Made by a program: the position numbers and the translations under genes
Shown here: positions 1 to 12,837 of the stretch, piece by piece
Numbering within the stretch: position 1 is the first letter of the stretch
Layout: every line of letters begins with the position of its first letter
Notes under the pieces: generated by a model
The model's input: the letters and a program-made list of their open reading frames with translations, nothing else
Databases searched by the model: none
What the model was told of the DNA's origin: nothing
DNA from: Pectobacterium sp. CFBP8739
Lineage (GTDB): Bacteria; Pseudomonadota; Gammaproteobacteria; Enterobacterales; Enterobacteriaceae
Assembly: GCF_013449375.1 (NCBI RefSeq)
Contig: NZ_JACDRR010000020.1
Location: 1 to 64,000, forward strand
Direction of reading: 5' to 3'
Length of the DNA stretch: 64,000 nucleotides

Positions 1-10
1 TTATCAGCGA

Positions 11-1210
<1,200 letters not shown>

Positions 1211-1264
1211 TCAAATGCTCTCCCCGTATGGAGAGAGCACGGGATTTTGTTTTAACCCTGAGGC

Positions 1265-3388
<2,124 letters not shown>

Positions 3389-3475
3389 CTATATACTAGG
3401 GCGTTCAATTTAGTTAACCCAAGCGGGTTGGCTATTTTTAGCGCCCGCTTGGTTAGCATGCCTACAGCGAAGGGA

Positions 3476-3961
<486 letters not shown>

Positions 3962-4042
3962 TTAATTCAGGATTGTCCAAAACTCTACGAGTTTAGTTTG
4001 ACATTTAAGTTAAAACGTTTGGCCTTACTTAACGGAGAACCA

Positions 4043-4527
<485 letters not shown>

Positions 4528-4548
4528 GAAATAGTCAAAAATTCGACG

Positions 4549-4836
4549 TTACCATGCGAGTTGCTGCGGGTGCTCCACTGTCAGTTGAACAAATTCATTA
4601 TAGTCAATGAGCACGATACTGTTTGAAATTTGTTCAGCCATGCCTCTCGCGACGACATCAGGCCGGAGCGCATAGAGAGGAACCGCGGAATCAAGAAGAC
4701 GGTGGATAATGTTTCCACCAGCCAGAGCCGCGATAACACCATCCTGCAGTAGGACAACAACATCGCCGTTACCCAAGCTACGTAATAGCGTATCGAGGTC
4801 AGCGTGATAAGGGGAGCATGAAAGTGTATGCAGCAT
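4549..4836 (-). CDS. tusB: Sulfurtransferase complex subunit TusB
   Basis: Subunit of the TusBCD heterohexamer that relays persulfide sulfur from TusA to TusE for 2-thiouridine formation at tRNA position 34. The 95-residue protein begins MLHTLSCSPYHADLDTLL, characteristic of TusB/DsrH. It follows tusC with a 20-base gap on the same strand and precedes rpsL, as in E. coli. TusB lacks the catalytic cysteine role, which belongs to TusD. Transcription may read through into the str operon. Confidence 0.95.
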   Translation of the reverse strand: MLHTLSCSPYHADLDTLLRSLGNGDVVVLLQDGVIAALAGGNIIHRLLDSAVPLYALRPDVVARGMAEQISNSIVLIDYNEFVQLTVEHPQQLAW

Positions 4837-4856
4837 AAATGGAGAGAGATCCGTCG

Positions 4857-5216
4857 CTAGAATGAAAGGATGGAATGATAGCTAGCCAGTTTGCTGCGCC
4901 AGGCTTCCGGCGCTAACAGCTCCACATCCAAAACCCAGTCGGTATCGATATTCAACCCACGCTGGCGCACGGACATTTCGCACAGATAACAACTGTCGAT
5001 ATCGTACAGCGGCAGCACGCCAAACGTTGCGATGTAATTACGCATCAAAATCTGGTCCGGCTGTTGCTGTGGCAGCAGTTGAAGTACACCATCGCCGACA
5101 AAAAATACGCCAATGTCTTCCGTCAGGGCAGACATCGCCAATAGCGCATCCAGCCCCTCTCGCCCAGAAGCGCTCCCGTGTGGAGAATGCGTAAAAACAA
5201 ATGCGACTCGCTTCAT
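4857..5216 (-). CDS. tusC: Sulfurtransferase complex subunit TusC
   Basis: Second subunit of the TusBCD sulfur-relay complex (DsrF family), 119 residues. The N-terminus [31 protein letters not shown] is typical of TusC, in particular the THSPHG segment near residue 9. It starts 9 bases after tusD and is clearly co-transcribed. Identification rests on family resemblance plus the invariant gene neighbourhood. Confidence 0.95.
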   Translation of the reverse strand: MKRVAFVFTHSPHGSASGREGLDALLAMSALTEDIGVFFVGDGVLQLLPQQQPDQILMRNYIATFGVLPLYDIDSCYLCEMSVRQRGLNIDTDWVLDVELLAPEAWRSKLASYHSILSF

Positions 5217-5225
5217 AACGCTACC

Positions 5226-5615
5226 TTAAAACTGAATAACCCGATCGCAGGTCAGCACCGATTGCGCCAATTCCCCCAGCCCGCTAAGAACAAAGCCGGG
5301 TTGCAGGTTTGCACCGGCAAGATTGAGCTGGGTGGCTTGCTGTGCATCGGTTACGCCTCGGCGCAGCGCAGCAGCAACACAGACATTCAGCGCCACCTGA
5401 TGCGTTGCCCCCAACTGCTGCCAGGCGCGTACAAGATCAAACTCATCATTAGCGGGCGACGTCAGTTGGTTGGCATTCAACACGCCTTCCCGATAGAAGA
5501 ACACACTTTTCAGCCTGTGCCCCTCAGCCAACAGCGCCTGCGCAAACTGCAACGCGCTGCTCGCCTGCTGGGTACCATAGGCAGGGCCAGTCACCAGCAA
5601 ACAGTAACTCAGCAT
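5226..5615 (-). CDS. tusD: Sulfurtransferase complex subunit TusD
   Basis: Catalytic subunit of TusBCD (DsrE family), 129 residues. The conserved [13 protein letters not shown] segment places the persulfide-carrying cysteine at about residue 79 (Cys78 in E. coli). I choose the ATG at 5615, which overlaps the yheO stop in a TGATG junction; a TTG one codon upstream is also open but less likely. The coupling to yheO suggests translational linkage of regulator and enzyme. Confidence 0.95.
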   Translation of the reverse strand: MLSYCLLVTGPAYGTQQASSALQFAQALLAEGHRLKSVFFYREGVLNANQLTSPANDEFDLVRAWQQLGATHQVALNVCVAAALRRGVTDAQQATQLNLAGANLQPGFVLSGLGELAQSVLTCDRVIQF

Positions 5616-6337
5616 CAACGTTCGTGTCCGCTGAAGTCGCCGCTTTTGAATTGACGGATATAAAGGTAGACCGTATGTTTGGAAATATTGAGACGTTCAG
5701 CGACCTGGTTGATGGCGTCTTTAATATCAAAGATGCCTTTCTCATACAGGCTCAGTACGATCTGGCGATTCTTCGCATTATTGGAGACGTTGCGATCCGC
5801 ATTAACTTCTTCGATCGAAAATTCCAGCGTTTGCGCCACGAGGTCGTCAACCGACGACGCAAAGTTAACAGAAGATGCAGCATCATGCGTTTCAGGTGGG
5901 ATAAAGGTCTGCACAATCTGGGAGAAGGGCACATCCAGATTCATGTTGATGCACAGCAGCCCTATCACGCGCTGATCGCGATTACGGATTGCAATCGTGA
6001 CTGACTTCATCAACACACCGCTTTTTGCTCGGGTAAAATAGGCCTTCGATACGCTGCTATCCTCACCTGCCATGTCATGCAGCATACGCAATGCAAGATC
6101 CGTAATCGGCGAGCCAATCTTCCTGCCGGTATGTTCTCCATTCGCAATACGCACGGCGGAACATTTAAGATCCTCAAGCGAGTGCAACACAATCTCACAA
6201 TGCTCGCCAATCAACATGGCCAAGCCATCAACCACCGCTTCATACGATTTCAGGATCTCATAGTCCGTCTGGCTGAAAGGACGTTCATCCAGCAAATCAA
6301 GCTCATAAGATTCGCCAGATACAAGCGAATTAGACAT
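5615..6337 (-). CDS. yheO: YheO-type PAS/HTH transcriptional regulator
   Basis: A 240-residue DNA-binding protein with an N-terminal YheO/PAS-like domain (about residues 15-130; [27 protein letters not shown]) and a C-terminal helix-turn-helix (about 185-235; [19 protein letters not shown]). The start at MSNSLVSGE is chosen because it matches the family length; an in-frame ATG lies eight codons upstream. It heads the yheO-tusDCB group. Homologous DauR proteins of Pseudomonas sense D-arginine metabolism, but the YheO ligand is not known to me. Confidence 0.93.
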   Translation of the reverse strand: MSNSLVSGESYELDLLDERPFSQTDYEILKSYEAVVDGLAMLIGEHCEIVLHSLEDLKCSAVRIANGEHTGRKIGSPITDLALRMLHDMAGEDSSVSKAYFTRAKSGVLMKSVTIAIRNRDQRVIGLLCINMNLDVPFSQIVQTFIPPETHDAASSVNFASSVDDLVAQTLEFSIEEVNADRNVSNNAKNRQIVLSLYEKGIFDIKDAINQVAERLNISKHTVYLYIRQFKSGDFSGHER

Positions 6338-6439
6338 GGCAGACACCACCCTCAGCATCATTATCCCCTAAATAATTCGAGCTGCGTGACAAAACGTGAG
6401 CGTTTTGAACAACGTTCTGCGTTGACCCTTTAGGGCAAG

Positions 6440-6560
6440 GCCCATTTATGGCCTAGTAACGCAGCAACCGCGCAAATCCCCCGAGGCTTACTCAGGTAAG
6501 TGACTGGGGCGAGTCAGGGCGGCCAACGCACAAGCAGCTTGAAGTATGACGGGTATCTTT
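6440..6560. repeat. Candidate enterobacterial intergenic repeat with hairpin
   Basis: This non-coding stretch between yheO and eptA contains a stem with CTTAC at 6487-6491 and GTAAG at 6496-6500 around a TCAG loop, with outer CCCC/GGGG runs (6478-6482 and 6506-6509). From memory, the string ending in a GCAGCTTGAAGTATGACGGG motif resembles an intergenic repeat scattered in Yersinia, Serratia and Pectobacterium genomes. Only one copy is seen in this window, so the repeat status is inferred. Confidence 0.4.
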
Positions 6561-6630
6561 ATTTTGTGTTGACAAGGGACATAGTCTAGCAAATGTCCAC
6601 TCTCGCGTCCCCGAATTTAACGGGCTACCT

Positions 6631-6647
6631 CTTAAGGTTGTATTAAT
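6631..6647 (+). promoter_or_regulatory. PmrA-box-like site upstream of eptA
   Basis: CTTAAG (6631-6636), five bases, then ATTAAT (6642-6647). The known PmrA binding sequence is a direct repeat YTTAAK-N5-YTTAAK, so this matches except the first base of the second half. It sits about 62 bases before the eptA start, and the operon encodes PmrA itself, so autoregulation is plausible. Confidence 0.55.
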
Positions 6648-6708
6648 TTAATCCCGCTAAAGTTTGCCTCTTCTTTCCTCTCATTCATGGAAATCACGAG
6701 AGACGTAT

Positions 6709-8355
6709 ATGAAAAAGCGCATACCGCTGGGCAGGCCACACCTAAGCAGCATCACGTTCGTGCTGATCTTTTCTGCCTTTATTACTCTGCTCCAGAACAT
6801 CGCTTACTACCGTCAGACGCTGCAACTGCTGGACATGACAGACTGGAGCAATATTCCCTTCTTTCTCAGCATGCCCGTTGTAATTTTCGCGGTACTGAAT
6901 ATTCTTTTCACTCTTCTGGCATTGCCCTATCTGCGTAAGACAGTGATTGTTTTTTTCCTGCTGACTGGCGCTGCCGCACAGTATTTCATGCTGAACTACG
7001 GCATTATCATCGATCGCACCATGGTTCAAAATATTATGGAGACCACGGCCGACGAATCTTTTTCACTGCTTACACCACAGCTTGTCGCCTGGATATTCTT
7101 TATTGGTGTCATTCCCGCCGCGCTCGCCGTCTGGATAAAAATAAAGCCCGCCAAGCCGACAGCGCTCTATATTGGCATGCGCTTTCTTAGTGTCATTATT
7201 TCATTATTCGCCATTTTATCTGTCGCAGCGTTCTTTTATAAAGATTACGCCTCGTTTATGCGTAATAACAAAGAGCTGGTAAAAGCGATTACGCCTAGTA
7301 ACATTGTGGCGGCCAGCCTGTCCTACCATAAACACAGCGTGTTGGCTAATTTGCCTTTGGAGCAAATTGGTCTGGACGCGCATAAAGTGTCGTCATCGTC
7401 CCCGACGGCAAAAAAGAACCTGGTTATTCTGGTCGTAGGAGAGACGTCTCGGGCGCAAAACTTTTCGCTGGGCGGCTACGAGAAAGAAACAAATCCGCTG
7501 CTAGCAAAAGACAGTGTGGTTTATTTTGAAAACACCTCATCGTGCGGTACGTCGACGGGCGTCTCTGTTCCTTGCATGTTCTCCAACATGCCACGCCAAA
7601 GCTTTAACGGTGACTTAGCCAGCCATCAGGAAGGGTTGCTGGATATATTACAACGGGCAAAGGTTAATGTGCTCTGGCAGGAAAATGACGGCGGCTGTAA
7701 AGATGCCTGCACACGTGTACCAACCGTTGACGTGACATCGCTGAAACTACCGGAATTGTGCACCAATGGCGAATGCCATGATGACGCGTTATTTCACGGC
7801 GTTGAAGATTATATCAATAAGCTCGATAACGACGGAATTATCGTATTACATACAATCGGTAGCCACGGCCCGAGTTATTACCAGCGCTACCCTGATACCT
7901 TTAAGACATTTACTCCAACGTGTGATACCAACCAGATTCAAACCTGTACGCAGGAAGCGCTGACCAATACGTATGATAATACGATCCTGTATGTCGATTT
8001 TGTTGTAGATAAAGCGATCAATTTATTGAAACAGCATCAGGACAAGTTTAATACCTCACTGGTTTACCTGTCCGACCACGGTGAATCATTAGGAGAAAAC
8101 GGCATCTACCTGCATAGCATGCCCTACTCCATTGCGCCGCCGCAGCAAACACACGTGCCAATGCTGATGTGGTTATCGCAAGGCTATCAGCAACAGCAAA
8201 CGATTCAGGACACCTGCCTACGTCAGAACGCGAAACAGCAAGCATATTCGCAAGATAACCTTTTCCATACCATACTGGGGATGTTTACTATCACTACGAA
8301 AGAATATCAGCCTCAGCTCGATATCCTTCAGCCATGTAGGAACAAGGCAACATGA
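6709..8355 (+). CDS. eptA: Lipid A phosphoethanolamine transferase (EptA/PmrC)
   Basis: Inner-membrane enzyme that transfers phosphoethanolamine from phosphatidylethanolamine to lipid A phosphates, lowering negative charge and raising resistance to cationic peptides. The 548-residue protein has about five N-terminal membrane segments (first at residues 13-35) and a periplasmic sulfatase-fold domain. Zinc/catalytic residues are visible: Glu245 in GETSR, the likely nucleophile Thr281 in SCGTST, and Asp456-His457 in SDHGES. The ATG at 6709 has a GAGAG ribosome-binding site; a longer frame upstream is rejected. The stop overlaps pmrA in an ATGA junction, so the three genes form one operon. Confidence 0.93.
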   Translation: MKKRIPLGRPHLSSITFVLIFSAFITLLQNIAYYRQTLQLLDMTDWSNIPFFLSMPVVIFAVLNILFTLLALPYLRKTVIVFFLLTGAAAQYFMLNYGIIIDRTMVQNIMETTADESFSLLTPQLVAWIFFIGVIPAALAVWIKIKPAKPTALYIGMRFLSVIISLFAILSVAAFFYKDYASFMRNNKELVKAITPSNIVAASLSYHKHSVLANLPLEQIGLDAHKVSSSSPTAKKNLVILVVGETSRAQNFSLGGYEKETNPLLAKDSVVYFENTSSCGTSTGVSVPCMFSNMPRQSFNGDLASHQEGLLDILQRAKVNVLWQENDGGCKDACTRVPTVDVTSLKLPELCTNGECHDDALFHGVEDYINKLDNDGIIVLHTIGSHGPSYYQRYPDTFKTFTPTCDTNQIQTCTQEALTNTYDNTILYVDFVVDKAINLLKQHQDKFNTSLVYLSDHGESLGENGIYLHSMPYSIAPPQQTHVPMLMWLSQGYQQQQTIQDTCLRQNAKQQAYSQDNLFHTILGMFTITTKEYQPQLDILQPCRNKAT

Positions 8356-9020
8356 AATTATTGATTGTTGAAGACGATAAGCTGTTGCAGGAAGGATTAT
8401 TATTGGCATTAGGTCACGAAGGTTATGCCTGCGATTGCGCAGGCACAGCTAAAGAAGCAGATGCGTTCCTCAACAGCGCACATTATAGCTTAGTGATTCT
8501 CGATTTGGGGTTACCTGACGAAGATGGCCTTACTTTGCTCGCTCGTTGGCGTAAAAATGATTACCAGCATCCCGTACTTATCTTAACCGCGCGGGATAAA
8601 ATCAACGACCGCGTCAACGGGCTAGACATGGGCGCAGATGATTATCTCGCCAAGCCGTTCGCCCTGACAGAACTACAAGCACGTGTACGTGCATTGATTC
8701 GCCGCAATCAAGGTTCAAGTAACAGCTTGATACGCGCCGACAACATCATACTCGATTTAAACAATCAACAGGTTCTCGTCGACGATAAACCAGTGGTTCT
8801 GACACCAAAAGAATTCGCGATACTGTCTCGTTTGGTACTTAAAGCAGGCTCCCAAGTGCATCGAGAAGTTCTGCATCAGGATATTTACTCCTGGAGCGAT
8901 GACCCGTCCTCCAATTCTCTAGAAGTGCATATCCATAACCTACGGCAGAAAATAGGGAAAGACCGAATCCGAACACTACGAGGCTTTGGCTATCTGCTGA
9001 CTAAAGGTGAACAACCATGA
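8352..9020 (+). CDS. pmrA: Response regulator PmrA (BasR)
   Basis: OmpR/PhoB-family response regulator of 222 residues. The receiver domain has acidic residues EDD at 7-9, phospho-acceptor Asp51 in [11 protein letters not shown] and the conserved lysine in AKPFAL. The C-terminal winged-helix domain ends with the typical LRGFGYLL. It overlaps eptA by four bases and pmrB by four bases. The pairing with eptA identifies it as PmrA, which activates lipopolysaccharide modification genes in response to Fe3+, low pH or cationic peptides. Confidence 0.93.
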   Translation: MKLLIVEDDKLLQEGLLLALGHEGYACDCAGTAKEADAFLNSAHYSLVILDLGLPDEDGLTLLARWRKNDYQHPVLILTARDKINDRVNGLDMGADDYLAKPFALTELQARVRALIRRNQGSSNSLIRADNIILDLNNQQVLVDDKPVVLTPKEFAILSRLVLKAGSQVHREVLHQDIYSWSDDPSSNSLEVHIHNLRQKIGKDRIRTLRGFGYLLTKGEQP

Positions 9021-10105
9021 AAGACGATGCCGTCGTCAGCATGCGTCTGCGTTTAGTGCTGACATTGGGTGGTATTTTACTGGTTTGCCAAATGATTAGC
9101 GTACTTTGGCTCTGGCACGAAAGCGAAGAGCAAATCAGTCTGTTAGTCGATAGGTCGCTAAGCGCCAGCGCCCAAAATATGCAGGTCGAGCAAGAAATCC
9201 ATGAAGCGCTTGCCTCGTTGAGCATTCCAAGTTTGGTCATGGTCATATTAACATTGCTCATGTGTGCTCAGGCCGTCAGTTGGATCACTCGTCCACTTTC
9301 CCGTTTACAGGAAGAATTACAGGAACGCACAGCCGAAAACCTAGAACCTTTACCGCAACAGAGTGATATAAAAGAGATCGCTGCCGTCACACACAGTATC
9401 AACCAGCTTTTTCAACGTCTGGACGATACATTGAAACGCGATAGACGCTTTACTGCAGATGTCGCACATGAATTACGCACGCCGTTATCCGGTATTCGGT
9501 TACATCTTGAACTACACCAGCAACAGCATCAGATCGATTGCAGCGCCCTTATCAAACGTATTGATAAAATGGTGAAAACGGTAGAACAGCTTCTGCTGCT
9601 TGCCCGTGTTGGACAAAGTTTTTCAGCAGGCCACCATCAGAATGTCGCGTTCCTGAAAGATGTGATTTTTCCCATGCAAGATGAACTCGCTGAGATGCTG
9701 CAAAAACGCCAGCAGACACTGAAATTTATTTTACCCCACGACGATACCGCCATCCTCGGTGATGCCACCCTCCTTCAACTTCTGTTACGCAATCTGGTAG
9801 AAAATGCCTACCGTTATAGCCCAGAAGCCAGCCAAATCACTGTAAGTTTGAAAACATTGCAACATCTTGAATTGCAGGTCGAAGATGAAGGTCCGGGTAT
9901 TGATGAAAGTAAGGTTGGTGAGCTGAGCAAGGCATTTGTCCGCATGGACAGCCGCTATGGCGGTATCGGCCTCGGACTGAGTATCGTGACACGTATTGCT
10001 CAATTGCACGATGGGCAGTTTTTCCTGAGTAATCGACCGCAAGGTTCCGGCACCCTCGCCCGCGTGGTGCTTACCATCCCTGACGAATCCCTAAACGCCG
10101 TCTGA
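9017..10105 (+). CDS. pmrB: Sensor histidine kinase PmrB (BasS)
   Basis: Membrane sensor kinase of 362 residues: membrane segments at about 12-31 and 68-90, a short periplasmic loop between them, HAMP, then the H-box [15 protein letters not shown] with His151, and an HATPase domain (N-box [11 protein letters not shown]-box [16 protein letters not shown]). The periplasmic loop holds two ExxE motifs, Glu35-Glu38 and Glu60-Glu63; in Salmonella PmrB such motifs bind Fe3+. It is the last gene of the eptA-pmrA-pmrB operon. Confidence 0.92.
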   Translation: MKDDAVVSMRLRLVLTLGGILLVCQMISVLWLWHESEEQISLLVDRSLSASAQNMQVEQEIHEALASLSIPSLVMVILTLLMCAQAVSWITRPLSRLQEELQERTAENLEPLPQQSDIKEIAAVTHSINQLFQRLDDTLKRDRRFTADVAHELRTPLSGIRLHLELHQQQHQIDCSALIKRIDKMVKTVEQLLLLARVGQSFSAGHHQNVAFLKDVIFPMQDELAEMLQKRQQTLKFILPHDDTAILGDATLLQLLLRNLVENAYRYSPEASQITVSLKTLQHLELQVEDEGPGIDESKVGELSKAFVRMDSRYGGIGLGLSIVTRIAQLHDGQFFLSNRPQGSGTLARVVLTIPDESLNAV

Positions 10106-10141
10106 ACGACAATATAAGCGGTAGCACACATTCCTTTAAGA

Positions 10142-10336
10142 TTGGACAGCACATCCCTGTGCGCGAATGTCCTGCTGGATGCCGGCGATCGGATCTGCCT
10201 TGAAGATCCCGTGTACCATGGCGCACGCAAGGCATTTGAAGCGGCCGGACTCACGTGCGTGCCGATCCCATTAGACGCCGATGGCTTGCAGGTCGAACAC
10301 TTAGCAAAGGTACTGCATGCACTGTGCCGAGGATAA
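10142..10336 (+). pseudogene. Remnant of a MocR/PdxR-type aminotransferase-like regulator
   Basis: A 64-codon open stretch reads as the PLP-domain segment NVLLDAGDRICLEDPVYHG followed by ARKAFEAAGLTCVPIPLDADGLQV, which is characteristic of the aminotransferase domain of MocR-family GntR regulators. Neither the N-terminal helix-turn-helix nor the PLP lysine region is present, and the only start is a TTG with no ribosome-binding site. It is therefore a decayed internal fragment, left behind between pmrB and fkpA. Confidence 0.75.
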
Positions 10337-10394
10337 ACGCCATTAAAAGCCGTTTGCGGGAAGAAGGATGAGATCGCAGACAATCGTTTTAAAG

Positions 10395-10425
10395 CAAAAA
10401 AAACCGCAGGCCGAAACCTGCGGTT
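10395..10425 (-). terminator. Rho-independent terminator of fkpA
   Basis: CCGCAGG (10404-10410) pairs with CCTGCGG (10417-10423) around a six-base loop. On the minus strand the stem is followed by a run of eight T, and it lies 22 bases after the fkpA stop. Confidence 0.9.
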
Positions 10426-10446
10426 ATATCATCGTTATCGCGATGC

Positions 10447-11265
10447 TTATTTAGCGGCTTTTTCTTCTGCGGCTGGTTTTTCAGCTTTCGCATCATCCGC
10501 TGCTTTCAGATCAGCGTCGGATTTAATGTCCAGCAGTTCAACGTCGAACACCAGCGTGGAGTTAGCCGGAATGCCAGGCACGCCGTTTTCGCCATAGGCC
10601 AGTGCTGGTGGGATAGCCAGCTTGATTTTGCCGCCTTTCTTAACGTGTTTCAGGCCTTCGGTCCAGCCAGGAATCACACCGTCCAGACGGAAAGAAAGTG
10701 GCTCGCCACGTTTGTAGGAGTTGTCGAACTCGCTACCGTCAACCAACGTACCTTTGTAGTTAACCACAACAGTATCGCTGTCCTTCGGCGCGTTGCCGCT
10801 ACCTTCTTTCTCAACCTGATACAGAAGGCCGGATTCCGTTTTCTTCACGCCTTTTTCTTTAGCGAAGGACTCAAGATACTTAGTACCTTTGTCCGCGTTA
10901 TCTTTCGCATCTTGCTTCATTTTGGCTTCAGCGGCGGCTTTAACTTTGCCTTCAAAACCTTGCAGCGTTTTCTCGATTTCTTCGTCAGTCAGCTTGCTCT
11001 TGTCAGCAAAAGCATCCTGCACGCCAGCAATCAGCTGATCTTTATCCAGCTTAATGCCTAGTTTTTCCTGTTCTTTCAGAGAGTTATCCATGTAACGCCC
11101 TAAAGATGCTCCTAACGCATAAGCCGCTGCCTGCTCATCGTTCTTGAATTTGGCTGCCGCAGCATTGTCAGACGCCTGCGCCTTGTCTGCCGCCAAAACT
11201 TGGCCTGCGTTCAGAGCCAGAGCCATCGTTGTTGCTAACAGCGTTACTTTAAACAGTGATTTCAT
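10447..11265 (-). CDS. fkpA: FKBP-type peptidyl-prolyl isomerase FkpA
   Basis: Periplasmic chaperone and prolyl isomerase, 272 residues. It has a Sec signal peptide (MKSLFKVTLLATTMALALNA, cleavage near AADKAQA), a helical N-terminal dimerisation domain (about 35-140) and a C-terminal FKBP domain (DTVVVNYKGTLVDGSEFDNS, VIPGWTEGL, LAYGENGVPGIP). The low-complexity Lys/Ala tail is usual for the family. I use the ATG at 11265 with GGAG upstream rather than an ATG eight codons earlier. A sigma-E-like promoter lies about 110 bases upstream. Confidence 0.95.
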   Translation of the reverse strand: MKSLFKVTLLATTMALALNAGQVLAADKAQASDNAAAAKFKNDEQAAAYALGASLGRYMDNSLKEQEKLGIKLDKDQLIAGVQDAFADKSKLTDEEIEKTLQGFEGKVKAAAEAKMKQDAKDNADKGTKYLESFAKEKGVKKTESGLLYQVEKEGSGNAPKDSDTVVVNYKGTLVDGSEFDNSYKRGEPLSFRLDGVIPGWTEGLKHVKKGGKIKLAIPPALAYGENGVPGIPANSTLVFDVELLDIKSDADLKAADDAKAEKPAAEEKAAK

Positions 11266-11372
11266 CCATTTCTCCAGCATCTGGAGCAACGCGCTCCAGC
11301 CATCATTAAAATATATTCGCGCCTACTATAACTGTGCGGACGAAGACAACACAACGACGCACTCGACAATCC

Positions 11373-11401
11373 TTTGATAAAAAACGTCAGGAAGCTTTTC
11401 C
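11373..11401 (-). promoter_or_regulatory. Candidate sigma-E promoter of fkpA
   Basis: On the minus strand GGAAAAG (11395-11401) is followed, after 17 bases, by TCAAA (11373-11377). This resembles the sigma-E pattern GGAACTT-N16-TCAAA, and fkpA belongs to the RpoE regulon in E. coli. The -35 element is imperfect, so this is a candidate only. Confidence 0.4.
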
Positions 11402-11547
11402 GACATCATTTTTGTCACCCTAAGGCCATCTGGCAACGATATGCCCCACGTTGTAAGGCTCATTGCGCCCTACTGCGACCGTTTTTACTACCAGAAGTTT
11501 CCGCTTTCTGACAAACTCGCGGGTAACAAGAAGTAAGGGGAATCGCG

Positions 11548-11766
11548 ATGTCACCATCAGCACTTGAAGAACGGCTCGAACAGTTGGAAAGCCGACAGGC
11601 TTTTCAGGAAGTCACCATAGAAGAACTCAACCAAACAGTGATTCAGCACGAACGGGAAATTAGCCGCCTGCGCGAACACGTACGCCTACTCACCGACAGG
11701 CTACGCAACCAGCAAACGTCGCTCGTTGCCCCCCAATCTGAAGAGACACCACCGCCGCATTATTGA
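11548..11766 (+). CDS. slyX: SlyX family protein
   Basis: Small coiled-coil protein of 72 residues whose heptad pattern ([20 protein letters not shown] to [17 protein letters not shown]) fills most of the length, ending in PPPHY as in other SlyX proteins. Function is unknown. It is divergent from fkpA and convergent with slyD, the conserved arrangement in enterobacteria. An AAGGGG ribosome-binding site precedes the ATG. Confidence 0.9.
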   Translation: MSPSALEERLEQLESRQAFQEVTIEELNQTVIQHEREISRLREHVRLLTDRLRNQQTSLVAPQSEETPPPHY

Positions 11767-11804
11767 GAACTGCGCCGATGATATTAGCGCTCAAGACAGG
11801 TCAG

Positions 11805-11850
11805 ATATAAAAAAACCTCAGGTGATAGTCATCAACCTGAGGTTTTTTTT
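11805..11850. terminator. Bidirectional terminator between slyX and slyD
   Basis: A ten-base stem, AACCTCAGGT (11814-11823) with ACCTGAGGTT (11835-11844), is flanked by an A-run on the left and a T-run on the right, so it can end transcripts from both convergent genes. Confidence 0.92.
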
Positions 11851-11866
11851 TATACGCTATGACTCA

Positions 11867-12445
11867 TTAGTGGCAGCCGCATCCACCGTGGCCGCCGCAG
11901 CCGCCTTTACCGTGCTGGTGATCGTGGTCGTGATCATGGCCGTGGCCGCCACAGCAACCGTCACCGTGTTCATGATCGTGCTCGCCGTGAACGTGACCGT
12001 GCGCCAGCTCTTCTTCCGTTGCTTCGCGGATAGCAACAACTTCAACGTTGAAGCTCAGGTTTTGGCCTGCCAGCATGTGGTTGCCGTCAACAACAACGTG
12101 GTCGTCTTCAACTTCGGTGATTTCAACTGGCACTGGACCCTGATCGGTCTCAGCCAGGAAACGCATGCCAACCTGCAACTCGTCAACGCCCATAAAGACA
12201 TCTTTTGGTACGCGCTGAACCAGATTCTCATCATAGTTGCCGTAAGCGTCGTTGGAACCGATGTTCACATCAAATTTCTCGCCTGCTTCACGGCCTTCCA
12301 ACGCTTTTTCCAGACCAGAAATCAGGGAACCGTGACCATGCAGATAGTCCAACGGCGCACTCACCGGAGACTCATCAACCAACACACCGTCTTCTGTACG
12401 TACCTGATAGGCCAGGCTGACCACCAGATCTTTTGCTACTTTCAT
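11867..12445 (-). CDS. slyD: FKBP-type peptidyl-prolyl isomerase SlyD
   Basis: Cytoplasmic prolyl isomerase, chaperone and metal-binding protein of 192 residues. The FKBP domain with inserted chaperone flap spans about 1-150 (YQVRTEDGVLVDESP, LEGREAGEKFDVNIG). The C-terminal 45 residues are extremely rich in His, Cys, Gly and Asp (HDHEHGDGCCGGHGHDHDHD), the nickel-binding tail that helps hydrogenase maturation. It stands alone on the minus strand, with a terminator shared with slyX. Confidence 0.96.
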   Translation of the reverse strand: MKVAKDLVVSLAYQVRTEDGVLVDESPVSAPLDYLHGHGSLISGLEKALEGREAGEKFDVNIGSNDAYGNYDENLVQRVPKDVFMGVDELQVGMRFLAETDQGPVPVEITEVEDDHVVVDGNHMLAGQNLSFNVEVVAIREATEEELAHGHVHGEHDHEHGDGCCGGHGHDHDHDHQHGKGGCGGHGGCGCH

Positions 12446-12566
12446 GATATCTCCTACCGTTGGAAATCAAACTGGCGCAAATTGTAGCTGAAAAATGTCC
12501 CTATGTACCGTCCGGAATCAAAAAACGTCAACGGTTGATGACAATGCCATCATGGACACATCTCCC

Positions 12567-12761
12567 TTATTCAGGCCTAAAGATCCCGATGATCTCGTTA
12601 GCCAACGGGGCAGATGCAGCCGCAGGTTCCTCTGTCTGGCTCTGGCGATATCCGCACTTCACGCATACCACCACCTCGACGTCATCCTCTCGTCCAACCG
12701 CCAGCGTGTCCTGCGCCTGACACGTCGGGCACACGGCTCCTGCAATAAAGCGTTTACGCAT
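12567..12761 (-). CDS. yheV: YheV family zinc-ribbon protein
   Basis: A 64-residue protein with two CxxC pairs (CPTC at about 11-14 and CVKC at about 34-37), forming a probable zinc ribbon, and the family C-terminus IIGIFRPE. Function unknown. I prefer the ATG at 12761, which has GGGAG at correct spacing; an ATG four codons upstream is also open. Its place between slyD and kefB matches E. coli. Confidence 0.88.
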   Translation of the reverse strand: MRKRFIAGAVCPTCQAQDTLAVGREDDVEVVVCVKCGYRQSQTEEPAAASAPLANEIIGIFRPE

Positions 12762-12837
12762 GATAACTCCCATTCATCTCCGCCCTAAAATCTAGATCCT
12801 GAAATCTAGAACCTATTCTACTAGGCGTTATTGGCGC

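Larger units (their letters stand above)
6338..6708. other. Intergenic region between divergent yheO and eptA
   Basis: About 370 bases without a gene, carrying the divergent promoters for yheO (minus) and eptA-pmrAB (plus). It contains the hairpin repeat candidate at 6440-6560 and a PmrA-box-like site at 6631-6647. No open frame here looks coding. Confidence 0.6.
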
